A DNA stretch of 64,000 bases from Dipteris shenzhenensis (GCA_047967505.1 CM106538.1); one strand, 5' to 3'; positions 53,569-64,000 are shown, numbered from the stretch's first letter. Translations and numbers: made by a program. Notes: generated by a model not told the origin, from the letters alone.

Positions 53569-55240
53569 TGAAAGCATTGTAGTTTGAAGCTAAAGAAGAA
53601 GACATGTCCAAATGAAATGAGGGAAGACAACCACGTTGCTCTAAAATGGAGGAGATTTGAAAATGTCAATATTGAAGGATCCAATAAAAGGAGATGGCTA
53701 TTGTCATGTAAGAGCACTCAGCCAAGGGTCCAGCTTGTAGGTCATGTGGTTCAATCCACCCCAAAATATGTGCTTCACAATCTCACGGCTAGTTGGTAGG
53801 ATGTGCCTTGCCAATTTTCCCGGTGACACTATTGTATCTGTCATAGATTTTGCAAAAAATTATTCTTTTCAAGAACAAGATGAGATACAGAGTGCTCACT
53901 GGTGCAACAAGCAGTTCAAGATGTGCCTTGCCAATTTTCCCGGTTACACTATTGTATTTGTCATAGATTTTGCAAAAAATTATTCTTTTCAAGAACAAGA
54001 TGAGATACAAAGTGTTCACTAGTGCAACAAGCAAATAACAATTCTTGTGCATATCACATATAGTCATTTGCTTGACTCTTCCATGCCTGATGCCAATCTA
54101 CTTGTTGACTCACAGGGGTCCAGGTCAGTGCAATGCACTTACCATTTCTACATTTCAGATGATAGGGAACATGACACCCTCTTTGTGTAGCATGCTTTTC
54201 TACTACATTGGGAATGGCTGAAAAAGAAAAATCCCCATGCAAAAAATATAAAACAACATTGGGTGTGGTTAGATGATGCTGCCTCTCAATTTAAATCAGC
54301 ACGTGGATTCTACTTCATCTTAAGGTTCAAATCCCTGACCGGTCTAGACATGATGTGGAATTTCTTTGGGTCTAGCCATGGCAAGGGTGAACATGATGGA
54401 TGCAGTGCTGTTATTAAACAAGCTCTGTTTAAACACCAATTAGCATGCCCTCAAGAAAAACTCAATGATGACCATGATGCTATAACATGGCTTATAGCCA
54501 ACCTCTCCATAGGTGCGCATTCAACATACAGTAAACAAAGCCTTAAGAATAATGTAGTACGTAGAGTGTTCCATGAAGTGAAAGTGGATGAAGTGCAAAG
54601 GAGAAGCCGGCATGATTGTGAGAAAATTAAAGGAGTTCATGGTCTGCACAGCATATGGGGCTTTTCAAACAACCAACTGATTGAAATGAGAAAACTTTCT
54701 TGTTTCTGTAGTGTGTGCACCGTAGGGGATCATGACGATTGTGAGAACATTGCAACTGTGAAGACATGGGAGTGAGTTCAAGTTTTTTCTCTATGTTCAA
54801 ATGGAGTGACAAACAATGGAGAGACAAATGACTCGCCACAGTTTGGGGAGAGTTTCAATTACCTCACTGACTATCTAGAATAGGGGGATAAGTTTGCAGT
54901 TGTCGCAGATTTTGGGGAGAATGAGGAAGATGACCCATACTTTCTGTTGCAGTGCATAAAACCTAAGTACAAGGTTGAGGAAACATTTGAGGATACTTGG
55001 GGAACAATCTATGAGAGTGGGATGTAGTAGTCGGAGCTTTTTGGTACAAAAAAACATCCAAGAGAGGCCGCAATTATGAACTGCTACATAAGAGTCCACA
55101 AACATGTGTACTCTCATCTAGTAAGAGCTATTAAGTTCCAGATGCAACCTGTGCCACAATGAAAGAAGGGCAAGAGTGTCTTCAAATTGGATTTCGACAT
55201 GCATGAGCACATCTTGGGTGTCTTGGAGTAGTGGACGAGG
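53569..55240 (+). pseudogene. DDE-type transposase L, catalytic part
   Basis: Continues L after element H with TCPNEM and VALKWRRFENV. Then comes IDFAKNYSFQEQDEIQSAHW (candidate first catalytic Asp, 53846-53848, duplicated by a 120-bp repeat), WLDDAASQFKSARGFYF (second Asp, 54272-54277), WNFFGSSHGKGEHDGCSAV (54365-54400), HSIWGFS and LSCFCSVC. After a stop the tail LTDYLE...YFLLQCIKPKYKVEE follows. The D/D/(H-D) layout and conserved spacing resemble a DDE-type cut-and-paste transposase found as families in plant and animal genomes. Superfamily not assigned. At least four stops are present. Confidence 0.68.
53801..54032. repeat. 120-bp in-frame tandem duplication in transposase L
   Basis: A unit starting ATGTGCCTTGCCAATTTTCC occurs at 53801 and 53921, an exact 120-bp offset (40 codons). 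The copies differ at only a few bases. It duplicates the DFAKNY...QSAHW block. Confidence 0.93.
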
Positions 55241-55404
55241 ACGACTAAGATAGTACTAAGAAAATGTATGTAGTCTCAATGTAGGAAAACAATATGTCCA
55301 CTTGTCCTACAAAATGGAATTTGTATTGAGATTGCTTGTTTTTAGTATATCCCAAACAACCACCGTGTTGGTTTTATTGAATTATTTTTATAAATCACAA
55401 ATAG

Positions 55405-55965
55405 TAAAACCCATGCTTGTTTTTAGTATATCCCAACAACCACTGCATTGGTTTCCCATAATGAATCCACACACCCTATAAATCCATTCATCTTGTAATA
55501 ATAGAAGCAAACCACCGTGTTGGTGGTTGTTCATATCCTAGTGCAAACCAACCACTGCACTGGCAATAACTTATCCTGCACTACTACCGTGCTATCCCTA
55601 CACTACTGCTGTGCTATCCTAAAATTTGTTGCACAGTGCTATACTAAAACAGTGCCCTTTAGACTGCTTATCATTTTGTTAACCGTCACATTCCATCCCA
55701 TGCTTTATTTTAGTATATCCCAACAACCATCGTGCTGGTTTCCCATAACAAATCCATTCATCTTGTAATAATAGAAGCAAACCACTATGTTGGTGTTTGT
55801 TCATGTTCTAGTGCAACCAACCACTGTGCTAGCAATAACTTGTCCTGCACTACTACCATGCTATCCCTACACTACTACCATGCTATCCTAAAATTTATTG
55901 CACAGTGCTAGTGCCCTTTAGATTAGGTATAGTTAACAGTCAGATTTCAACCACCGGGCTACTTA
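55405..55965. repeat. Tandem duplication of about 286 bp with short inverted motifs
   Basis: Two copies begin CCCATGCTT(G/T)(T/A)TTTTAGTATA at about 55411 and 55697. They share CCCAACAACC, CATTCATCTTGTAATAATAG, GTCCTGCACTACTACC and GCACAGTGCTA. Each contains small inverted repeats such as ACCACCGTGTTGGTGGT. Confidence 0.8.
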
Positions 55966-56129
55966 AAACATTTAAGTACTAACGTGGAAGCAAGTCGATA
56001 CAAAATCAGGTATTATGAGCACCATGAGAATATCCACAAGTTCAAACCATCTGCAATATTTTTATTATTTCAAAACACAATGATATTTTGCTTTTTCAAG
56101 GAAATTCCAGACTCCCAACAATCTTATCA

Positions 56130-56600
56130 ACCTCTCTAAGCTCTTGAGGCCAGTCTGTTGCTCAATGGTAGACCTCTTCACACACTTGAATTATACTCTA
56201 TTTTCTTGACTCTACCGACTTATATGCCCATAGTAACTCTTCCTTTCACTGGGGGTCCTCTTCATCCTAGTCTTTGCGGTCTATACATCTTCGCACCTCT
56301 ATCATGTCCTGCCAAAAGAAACCTACATCATGAGCTTGACAAGTACCTTAAAGGAGTAGGAAAAACAATAGCCAGGGAAATTATTCACCGTCTGTGCCGA
56401 CTCCAAGTAATAAACCCACCACCAAAGCATGTCCTCCTTGCAGCTATTTTCCTCCTTCTCTGGGTCTGTTTCTCCGAGGATTTCATCCAACATCATTTTC
56501 AGATAGAACAAAAGCATTCCAAAGTCTTTTGGGTATGCCATAGATTCACAGTAGGTGGATCAACATACAAAGTTTGGATTGGTGTATAGAGTTTTGGGGC
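56130..56600. other. Unassigned segment with a 143-codon plus-strand frame
   Basis: The plus-strand frame 56158-56589 is open but shows no domain, and an antisense frame of 72 codons overlaps it. Neither is supported. Flanking DNA is repetitive. Confidence 0.3.
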
Positions 56601-56689
56601 TAGATTTCATAATGGGCTCTTAGTTGTGTCTGCACTACACTTAAATAGGGAGAGAGTTCATTGAGCCCAACCTTCTCATTCTTCAGTCT

Positions 56690-56890
56690 CATGTTATTTG
56701 TCTAATCTAAGTCTTTCATCTCATATTAGTTGTCTAATCAAAATATATCGTCTCACATTAGTTCACTAATCGAAATCTTTTAGTCTCACATTAGTGATCT
56801 AATTTAAATATTTTGTCTCACATTACCTGTCAAATCGAAATCTTTCATCTCACATTACTTGTCAAATCGAAATCTTTCATCTCATTATTA
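56690..56890. repeat. Short tandem repeat, about 35-bp period
   Basis: Six degenerate units of the form TCTCACATTANTTGTCNAAT then CGAAATCTTTCA. The last two units are almost identical. Confidence 0.85.
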
Positions 56891-56999
56891 TCACCATGCT
56901 GGCGTGGATCAAAGGACACTATCTAGTCACTTAGCTGAGAAAACATTACGCCCAAGTAAACTTTGGAGAAGATTAACAAATCAATAGATTACAATCTCA

Positions 57000-58880
57000 A
57001 ATACTCCTTTACTTTAGATGACATCTTAAGGACTCCTTGTTGAGCTCCCTGATTGCAGGCGTAGCGCTCCTTGCTCCTTTCTAGAATGGGGCTGGTTCCT
57101 TCCTATAGGGGCTCGGCCCTTCCCTTCATACTGCTTCCTCTTTCCTTGATTTGAGCTTCCTGGTTGTTGCAAGCTCAGCCCTTCTTGCTCCTTTCTTGAA
57201 GGGGGCTGCTTCCTCCCTTCAGGCTCCTTTTCCTCGCAATCAGGTTCAGTCTTGGCCTTCTTCAATTTGAGCTCCTTGTCTTTAAGATCTTTTGCCCAAA
57301 TGGCAAATTGAGTTATAGCATCTGCTTTCTTGTCGTAGATAGTTGTAGTAGGCAAGCACATTTGATCTATCCATGACCTAGGCAATGGCAAATGGCATTC
57401 TCTACATAGAGATTTTGTATGCACAAAAACGTGCACAGGGTGGTAGCATCCAAAGTAGAAAACGTGCACAAGGTGGTAGCATGCAGGCCATCGGATATAG
57501 CAGTCATCTATGATGGGGTATGGTAGACCATGCATTTCGGACCTTGTTGTATAGCATGATAGGCATCCGATTTAACTATTGTGACCATCAATACCACAGT
57601 CTTGCTCTATACATGACGAAGTTGCTTCTTGATTCCTTCCTCCCTCATCCTAAGGCTATGGATGTTCTTCTTCATCTCCTCCACTTTTTGCTCACTGTGT
57701 GCAACAGCTTCATCTGAATCCCTCAGCATCTATTGAAGCTACATAAATTGATGAAAAACATCTAAATAGGTGGTTTCCAAGACTTCCACTCTAGTTTAGA
57801 AATCTCATAAGACGACAAACTGCATTTCATAACTGTTGAAAGCCATGGCAAGCTTGTGTAAACATCTATCCCGATCTTCTTGTAGGGTCTTGTAACTTGC
57901 TCTTTGGACTTCCAATCGTATTTCGAAAAAATAACCCTCACCGTGGCTGCTACAAATTGCTCCACTGTGGTGGCTGGAACTAGCTCCACCAAGGTGACTA
58001 AAACTAGCTCCACCATGGCTTGCTCCATCGTAGCTGCTCTCTGCATCCTTCCTAGCCTGGGGAGTTGCCTCGTTGTCTTCTCCACCTTGACAGCTCTCTA
58101 CCCCATCCTTCCTAGCTGTGAAGCTCTCTCGTAGTTCCTGCATCACCTTTTTGGTTTTTGCATTCTTCCTTTTCAACTCCTCCATCATCTAGTCTTTTTT
58201 AATACTCAATGCATTGTGCATATTGCAGAGCCATTTGTAAAGACCCTCCTTTTTGGCTCTTTGGTCTTCAAGCTCCTTTTGCATCTTTTCTAGCTCCTTG
58301 TCCATCATGATCTCCATCATTCTCACTTCTTCAAGCCTATCTCGGAGCTCCTTCATGTGCTTCTCTACTTCTTTTCTATGCCTTTCCATGTCGACCAATT
58401 TTATAGCGGCCTCCTCTACCTTGGCTTCTGCACCTTCCTTGAGACTTTTCTCAAGTTGCGCTACTCTGCTGCATCAGTGGCTTTCTCTTGTAGAGAAGTC
58501 ACCTTCTGAGATATTTAAATTCTTGTATTGCTCAAAAATCCCTTTGGGGGTAGATGCCATTAGGTGCATTGCAACTCCAATGGACTGAGATGACAATTGG
58601 GATTTGCCATCCATGCAATTCATGTTGGTTAACATGCTCTTGGAGATTGTCCTTGAGAAAGATACATGATGTCCTTTCAGTTGCTCTACTATTGCTTGAA
58701 CCTACCAGAACTTGCAAGTTCCTCTCGTATCAAGAGAGAAGTGAATGGTCTTCTTCAACCATCTTGGAGGTCTGTTGGCAAGCTCGAAATCTTTACTCCA
58801 CCATAGTTACTATTCTGAGCGTTCGGGTATACATCTAGAATATCTTGTCTCTTCCACTGCTTCTCAAAAAAGTGTGCTTC
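57000..58880 (-). pseudogene. Broken coiled-coil protein gene, family unknown
   Basis: On the minus strand pieces follow in order: about 58760-58400 containing KGHHVSFSRTISKSMLTNMN and GIFEQYKNLNISEGDF; 58189-58398, an almost pure coiled coil (ERHRKEVEKHMKELRDRLEE, KELEKMQKELEDQ); 57805-58188 with MMEELKRKNAKTKKVMQELR and a Ser/Gly/His-rich insert; and 57026-57535 with charged, Gly-Lys-rich sequence. Single stops separate neighbouring pieces that stay mostly in phase, so this was one long frame. It could be a host gene or an element-borne ORF. No catalytic motif is visible. Confidence 0.45.
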
Positions 58881-59329
58881 ATTAGGGGAGAACTGGGGTC
58901 TCTAAAGGGCCCCCAATTAGTGTTTCCTAATTTCAAGGGATTAGTGAGGTATTTGAGATGTACCAATGGGAGTGCTCCTTTTTGTGGGGCAATGCCATGT
59001 TGAGGTGGAGGGTGGGCAGACCTGCAAATAGCCCCTATTGGTTACTTCTCTTACACCAGGGACCACTCAAAACATCCCCCCCCCTCAACTCATGCTTGAC
59101 CCTTCTCCCATATGCATCTCCCCCAAACAAACCTACAAGTCATTCAAGAGGCAGTGGCCCTTCTGGGCAAAATTTCCCCCCTCTCAGCTTGTTATAGGCC
59201 TAACCCCTCCTCTGTTCTAGTCCAGCTCCATTCTCCCTCTATTTTTCAAACATGGGAACTCATTTGGCATCTTCTCTGTCCCCTCTTGCTCTGGTCCACT
59301 GTGTTTCTCCCTCTCCAGCACCTCCTGTA

Positions 59330-59575
59330 GAAGTTGCTCATTCTCTCTGCATTCCTAGCTATAGCACCTCCTACAGTAGCAGCTGCTCATCCCCCTCTAC
59401 TCTTTCTCCCTCCAATCCTAGCTACAGTACCTCTTGTAGTGGCTGCTCATCCCCCTCTGCTCTTTCTCCCTCCATTCCTAGCTACAACACCTCCTGGAGT
59501 AGATGCTCATCCCCCTCTACTCTTTCTTCCTTCATTCCTAGCTATAGCATCTCTTGGAGCTTCTCTCAACCTTCA
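59330..59575. repeat. 60-bp tandem repeat, four units
   Basis: CCCCCTCTNCTCTTTCTCCCTCC recurs with an exact 60-bp period (59391, 59451, 59511), preceded by a degenerate first unit. The period is a multiple of three, so plus-strand frames read as 20-residue Ser/Pro-rich repeats. Confidence 0.92.
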
Positions 59576-59682
59576 GTTGCACCCTCTATACCTTTTCCCT
59601 CTCTCTCCCTCTATCAGAGCTACTCTCTCCCTCCAAGTTGCACTTTTTAGTCCACTATTGCTGTTGTGACCTCTGTACAAGC

Positions 59683-61080
59683 ATGGTGAGGAGACCATAC
59701 ATGTACTTTGTGTCCCACAGGAGCAACAATACACTGGGTGAATGGTTGCCTTGCACCTACAGCTTGAATGATTGGATAGTCATGAGCGGATCTGCCAAGG
59801 GTCCACATAAGCTTCTTAAGAGAAAAAGAGGTGATATTTTGCATGAATGGAAGGGCCGCATCATGAAGTTCAAGCTTTGGAAGAAAGGATTACTTGCAAA
59901 TGTGCAACACATCTACATGGGGAAGGACATGTGCCTTCCTCCATCAAGCAATCATGAAGTTCAAGCTTGGGAAGAAAGGATTGCTTGCAAATGTGCAACA
60001 CATCTACATGGGGAAGGACATGTGCCTTCCTCCATCAAGCAATCAATCGACAATACCATCGCATTGTAAGTCTGCATTTTGTATAAGATTTTGAAGTGTA
60101 ATGAGTCAATTTGAAATTGTATTTTGAAATAGAACCAGTGTAATGAGTCAGTTTGAAATTGTATTTTGAAATAGCACTTGTGCATAGCAGATGCATTTCC
60201 TTCAGACTTTGAGGAGTGGGAACCAATCGAGTGCTTCTTAGGTAAGTTTACTACCATTCATGAGGATTTAGGAAGGCAAATGCATGCTGGAGAGAAGTCC
60301 TTTGCTTTCAAACAGAGAAATATCTATTGGTATAATGCCAAGTACATTACTCCAAGAACGACATCAGGCTATGGCCATCTTCAATGCATTGCAACACCAC
60401 AACTTGAAGACATGGATTGCAGCATGGTGGACACAAGAACAATGCAATTATATAAGGAAAAGATTGCAAAGGATGTGGGCATGGCCATGAAGTTTACATT
60501 TGGCTCTAAATGGGTAAGGTTGTCTTGGTTTATGCCTCTACACATTTTTGCTTCTTGTTTTTAGAATATCCAGATGCACAAAACAAAAACCATGTGGTCA
60601 TGCAAGTGCCTACATGAGAATTCCCTTGAGGAATTGCTTGGGGTGAATTGGGGACGCAGGTCAGGTGAACAAAAGGGTGATTTGTTTCTATGCCATGTAT
60701 GTAAGGACAATGTGGTTGTCAAGTACCACATCTCCTGCCAAATGTTATATTTTTCTTTCCAATATAGGTGTTGGAAGAAAATAGGTGGCAATTGGCTCCC
60801 CCTTCACTCTAACGATGATGATAATACCGGGGTAAGTTTATGTATTGCTTCTCATTTAGGAGATGTCAAGAATGTGACTGTCACATCACAATGGACTCTT
60901 AGGGACGTACGGGAACACCTATTTGTCATGGAGGATGGCATGTCTAAGTCCTTTCACTTTACCTTAAATGGTGAAAAGGTAGGAAAGCGTGCAGAGAAGC
61001 TCGTGCATAGTGCCACTTTTATCCCTCCTACAATATTGAAGATTGTAAACAATGTGGGGTGGAACAATTGTGGACTTTGA
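59683..61080 (+). pseudogene. Possible split gene or element gene, family unknown
   Basis: Coding-like plus-strand pieces: MVRRPYMYFVSHRSNNTLGE from 59683 to about 59950; 60180-60513 with FPSDFEEWEPIECFLGKF, NIYWYNAKYITPRTTSGYG and AMKFTFGSKW; then, after a GT-AG interval 60514-60564 (51 bp), 60565-61080 with SLEELLGVNWGRR and a C-terminal block from VTVTSQWTLRDVREHL to ATFIPPTILKIV that has the length and pattern of a ubiquitin-like fold. A 91-bp tandem duplication (about 59862-60043) damages the first piece. The fold and intron are inferences. Confidence 0.4.
59862..60043. repeat. 91-bp tandem duplication
   Basis: A unit starting TCATGAAGTTCAAGCTTKGG and ending CTCCATCAAGCAA occurs twice back to back. 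The copies differ at about three bases. The offset is not a multiple of three, so the second copy is read in another frame. Confidence 0.9.
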
Positions 61081-61302
61081 CATTTTCCAATTAATAGTGG
61101 TGCAATTAATTTTGATGTTTTGAATGGTTTTGTTTGATGTCAATGTCAAGTTTTTCTCAAAAATTTTATAATTCTTTTATTTTTTATATTTAGAACATTT
61201 GGGTATATATAGGTTATAAAGTTACTTTAGTTTCAAAGTTTCACTATCATAGCCATATTTCTCCTAGCTACCAAACTACCATGGATTCTGCTACGTCTTC
61301 CT

Positions 61303-61655
61303 TGTTGAGATATTGAGCTCCACTCGCGATGTGCCAGGGTGACCGTTGTGCATTTATGTCACCGACTTGTTAGCTATAGATGCGGTTGGTACACCGCCCA
61401 CGAATAATAGCTGGATGACAGCTATCCTTATCTACACTAGTTCGTGGCTCAGTTAGTATGCCACCTTAGTTAGTTGAGTTTGGTTTGAGACCCACATATA
61501 GGGTTCTTCTATTTCTTTGTACTAGAGTTCTTTTGGCTTTCACAACTAAGAAGAGGAAAACTGTTTTTCAGCCTCCACCTTTGTGTGTATTCCCCCATTG
61601 TGTATGTGAGAAAGCTGCAAGTGAGACTCCTTCCCTCTCTCCCACTATCTTCACA
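61303..61655 (+). repeat. Element D 5' LTR
   Basis: 353 bp, TGTTGAGATATTG...CTATCTTCACA, the same length as the element A LTRs. It carries more differences from them than they do from each other, several of them C-to-T. Confidence 0.95.
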
Positions 61656-61667
61656 TGGTATCAGAGC
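61656..61667 (+). other. Element D primer-binding site
   Basis: TGGTATCAGAGC directly after the LTR, a perfect initiator-Met tRNA complement. Confidence 0.95.
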
Positions 61668-62200
61668 CTTGTTCGTGGTAAGGAGCTCAAGAAAGCAAAC
61701 AAGTTCGCAGTGTCCTGGTAAGAGGACCAGTGTTGCTTTCCTTTTTCGAGTTTGGGAGCAAATCTCTGTAGGTAGCACAGCCGGAAGTGCAAGAGTGCAC
61801 TGTCTCAGATTGAGACGCCCTTCGTGGTGTGGCGAGAGGGCATTATATGCTGCGGGAAAGGGCAAATCCCATCAGTGACTTTATTTTTCTGATTCGAGGT
61901 CATTTCGGGGCCCGTTTTGGAGGCGGAAGTTCTCCGCAGGCACTCAGGAAGAGGCCCTGTTTTTGTTGTGCGACCACTATTCTGTAGGTCGGTGAAAAGT
62001 TGCCACAGAAATTGCATCGTATGCCTGTAACGCAGAGATATTGGGAGTTGCAGAATCATCCTTATTGCCTATTGATGCAAAATCGTCACTAGGAAGTGAC
62101 TGTGTGGTCAAAAAACCACTTTTGTCAGGTTTGCAGATCTGCCCTTGTGAGGCAGAAGCTGTGTCTTTTGCAGTGATAGAATATTTTATAGTGTTCTATA
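61668..62200 (+). other. Element D leader
   Basis: Non-coding, related along its length to the element A leader. Confidence 0.75.
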
Positions 62201-63148
62201 ATGGCGTCTAATTCTCTTTCACAGATTGTCACTGAAAAGCTTGACAAGAACAACTTCCAAGCATGGAAGTTTAGAATGACGAATTTCCTTATGGGAAAAG
62301 GCTACTGGGAGTTCATTACAGGAAATGAAGAAGAACCAGTTGTTCCTAATGTTCCCAATCAACAGGAAATGCAGGCATTTAAAGGATGGCATGAGAGAGC
62401 CAGAAAATTTATGTACTGGTTGTCTATCAGTATTTCAGATTCAATGATTGTGCATATTCAGGATGCAAGTACGCCAAAGGTGGCATGGGATACTTTGGCT
62501 AAAATGTACAGCACAAATACGCAGGCCAGGAAAATACAGCTCAAGCAGGAGCTCAAGCAGGAGCTGCACAATGTGTAGAGAGAAAATATGAGCATCAATG
62601 ACTACCACATGAAGGTGAAGAAAATTGCGGATGCACTTGCTTCCATTGGGTCACCAGTGGATGATGATGATTTAGTTTCTGTGACCTTGAATGGTCTAGG
62701 AAAGGATTATGCACAGTTCCGGACATCCATTGCCGTCCGTGAAAAATTTCTTGATTTTTAGGAGTTGATTGCTCTTCTAATTTCTGAAGAGCAGAGAAAT
62801 GGTGGTGCATCTTCTTCAGGAGGAACTTCAAAAGAAACTGTCTTCTACTCAAATGCTGGAAGGGTTAGAGGCAGAGGTAGAGGAGACCGATCTGGAGGCC
62901 GTGATAGAAATCAGAATATGCAGCAAACTCAAGAAAACCAGTCCTATGCAGGAGGACGTGGTAACTCTAGAGGTAGGGGGAGCCAAAGAGGTCGTGGTGG
63001 ATGGCAGAGAGGCCAAATGCAAACAGCAATGTTGGATGCTACTACTGTGGTAAAATGGGGCATATGGCTAAAGACTGCTACAAAAAGCAAAATGACATTA
63101 TGAATGGAAAATTGCAGCAAGGCAATTATGCATCCTCTAGTAGACAGG
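62201..63148 (+). pseudogene. Element D gag, broken
   Basis: Start MASNSLSQIVTEKLDKNNFQ. The first 125 codons are open and keep the Trp and Gln codons that are stops in element A. A TAG at 62576-62578 replaces a Gln that A keeps (CAG), after a 12-bp LKQE-coding duplication unique to D. A second TAG near 62758 replaces a Glu codon (G to T). The RG-rich stretch then continues from 62765, with a frameshift near 63015 before the zinc knuckle CYYCGKMGHMAKDC at about 63033-63074. The frame ends where element E is inserted. Gag role as in element A. Confidence 0.9.
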
Positions 63149-63151
63149 GTG

Positions 63152-63440
63152 TGTTGGGATATCTCAAGGTGTATGCCTCAGGCACACCTTATGTTTCTAT
63201 GTGTGAGTGCTAGAGGCACAGTTAGGTGCCCACAAGCACAGTTAGGTGGTGGAAAAGCCACATAGGATGATTGAGTGAATCTAGGAGCAGATTGAGGAGA
63301 TGATTGTGGAGCTTTGAGGTCATCAGTGATGTCAGTGACCTTGTATGAGGTGCCTACTTAAGGACCTCTTTCTTCTTCATTCTATAAGCAAGTATTCTGA
63401 ATTTGTGTCAACTCTACTCTTTCCTTTCAGCATTCCAACA
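63152..63440 (+). repeat. Element E 5' LTR
   Basis: 289 bp with 6-bp inverted ends TGTTGG...CCAACA, followed at once by a primer-binding site. It is inserted in element D gag. It is unlike the LTRs of A, B, C and H beyond the TG/CA ends. Confidence 0.92.
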
Positions 63441-63452
63441 TGGTATCAGAGC
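63441..63452 (+). other. Element E primer-binding site
   Basis: TGGTATCAGAGC directly following the LTR, an initiator-Met tRNA complement. Confidence 0.95.
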
Positions 63453-64000
63453 CATTTGATCCCCCTTGAGCCCATTTCTGCCACATCATCATCTTCTTCT
63501 TCATCTTCTTCTTCTCCATTTTCCTCTTTCTTCCCAAAATCTTTGAGAGCTTGGTTCTCCATCTACAAACGACCATTGCCCAAACCCTCTGAGCTGGAAA
63601 CTCCTCTAGTATGGGCGAACTTCCACCTGCAAGCAATTGAAGAAAAAACGTCTGTGGTGGCTGCCATTCTCCAAACAGCGAATTTCTTCTGTTGCTCAAT
63701 ACTCCCTGCCTGCTCTGCCATTGCCTGAGCCCTCTTAGGAGTAGATGGGCGACCTCAAGACGAAGATTTTGAGCCATTTTTCAAGTCATTTGGTTCAGTA
63801 ACGAGGGAGAAATCGTCAAAACTCAGTTTCAGCCTGTAGCAACTCTCCCGGGCAAAAGTGCGCACCATTTCGTCCAACCTCTGTGCTGGACCTTCTCTGG
63901 TATATGAGCTTTCTTTTGCTTCAGAAAGCCCTCTTTTCTTTGCTTTGAAGAGTGAGCTACAAGCCCTCCAAGTTCAGCTTTTCATTTTTGACAGTTTTGG
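63453..64000 (+). other. Element E leader, runs off the window
   Basis: Interior of element E. A plus-strand frame to 63728 crosses the LTR boundary and is therefore chance. No gag motif appears before the window ends. Confidence 0.6.

Larger units (their letters stand above)
61303..63151 (+). mobile_element. Element D, A-family copia, 5' part, interrupted by element E
   Basis: A 353-bp 5' LTR, perfect primer-binding site, leader and gag homologous to element A but on the plus strand. Gag is cut shortly after the zinc knuckle by the LTR of element E. The rest of D, its 3' LTR and any target duplication lie beyond the window. Confidence 0.92.

Noticed and set aside
63345-63728. 127-codon plus-strand frame
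   Set aside because: It starts inside the element E LTR and crosses the primer-binding site, so it cannot be a normal element gene; sequence is Ser-rich low complexity.

Overview
This window reads as intergenic DNA from a large, repeat-rich land-plant genome. The evidence is indirect. Almost every recognisable coding block belongs to a transposable element. All LTR elements with a visible primer-binding site use the plant initiator-Met tRNA type (TGGTATCAGAGC or a decayed form). Ty1/copia elements dominate, followed by Ty3/gypsy, a Helitron relic and a DDE-type DNA transposon. I found no confidently identifiable host gene, rRNA, CRISPR array or bacterial-style operon. The species cannot be named from this sequence; a fern, lycophyte or gymnosperm is possible but undecided.

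Layout. 1-10.7 kb: decayed low-information DNA with a tRNA-derived SINE-like head (about 5.21-5.27 kb), a Ty3/gypsy reverse-transcriptase fragment fused to a copia integrase scrap (5.5-6.2 kb) and local duplications. 10.7-20.1 kb: a three-level nest. A copia gag relic (P) is split by non-autonomous LTR element C (10784-19901, TSD GGGTT), which is split by near-complete copia element A (13525-19062, TSD CACAT), all supported by target-site duplications. 20.1-24.6 kb: decayed DNA plus the 3' end of a Ty3/gypsy element (K). 24.66-31.13 kb: a tandem array of about 182-bp monomers split by young copia element B (24931-30517, TSD TCATA, identical LTRs), which has lost the middle of gag-pol and carries a 2.2-kb leader with about 25 TGACGTG motifs. 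31.5-35.1 kb: a mosaic of a B-like pol fragment (J), a truncated H-type copia 5' end (I) and a Ty3/gypsy gag-PR-RT fragment on the minus strand (G). 35.9-38.6 kb: the 5' half of another Ty3/gypsy element (F).

38.6-39.8 kb holds the N-terminal half of a DDE-type transposase family (M). A second copy (L, 46.5-55.2 kb) is split by young copia element H (47682-53568, TSD TGAAA, identical LTRs, polyprotein interrupted by one in-frame TAA). 40.0-40.8 kb is minisatellite and TGATGTGGC-rich DNA. 41.5-45.8 kb is a Helitron Rep/helicase relic containing a probable solo LTR. 55.2-61.1 kb has tandem repeats and two unassigned broken coding regions. 61.3-64 kb is a second A-family copia (D) interrupted by the 5' LTR of another copia element (E) that runs off the window.

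Relative ages follow from LTR identity and nesting: B and H have identical LTRs, A differs at 4 of 353 positions, C at 9 of 325. Several decay events are C-to-T changes at CAG/CTG sites, as expected of heavily methylated plant transposons. There is no pathway in the usual sense. The relationships are parasitic: shared LTR termini and leader sequence suggest C is mobilised by B-family proteins, and B itself now lacks nucleocapsid and protease.
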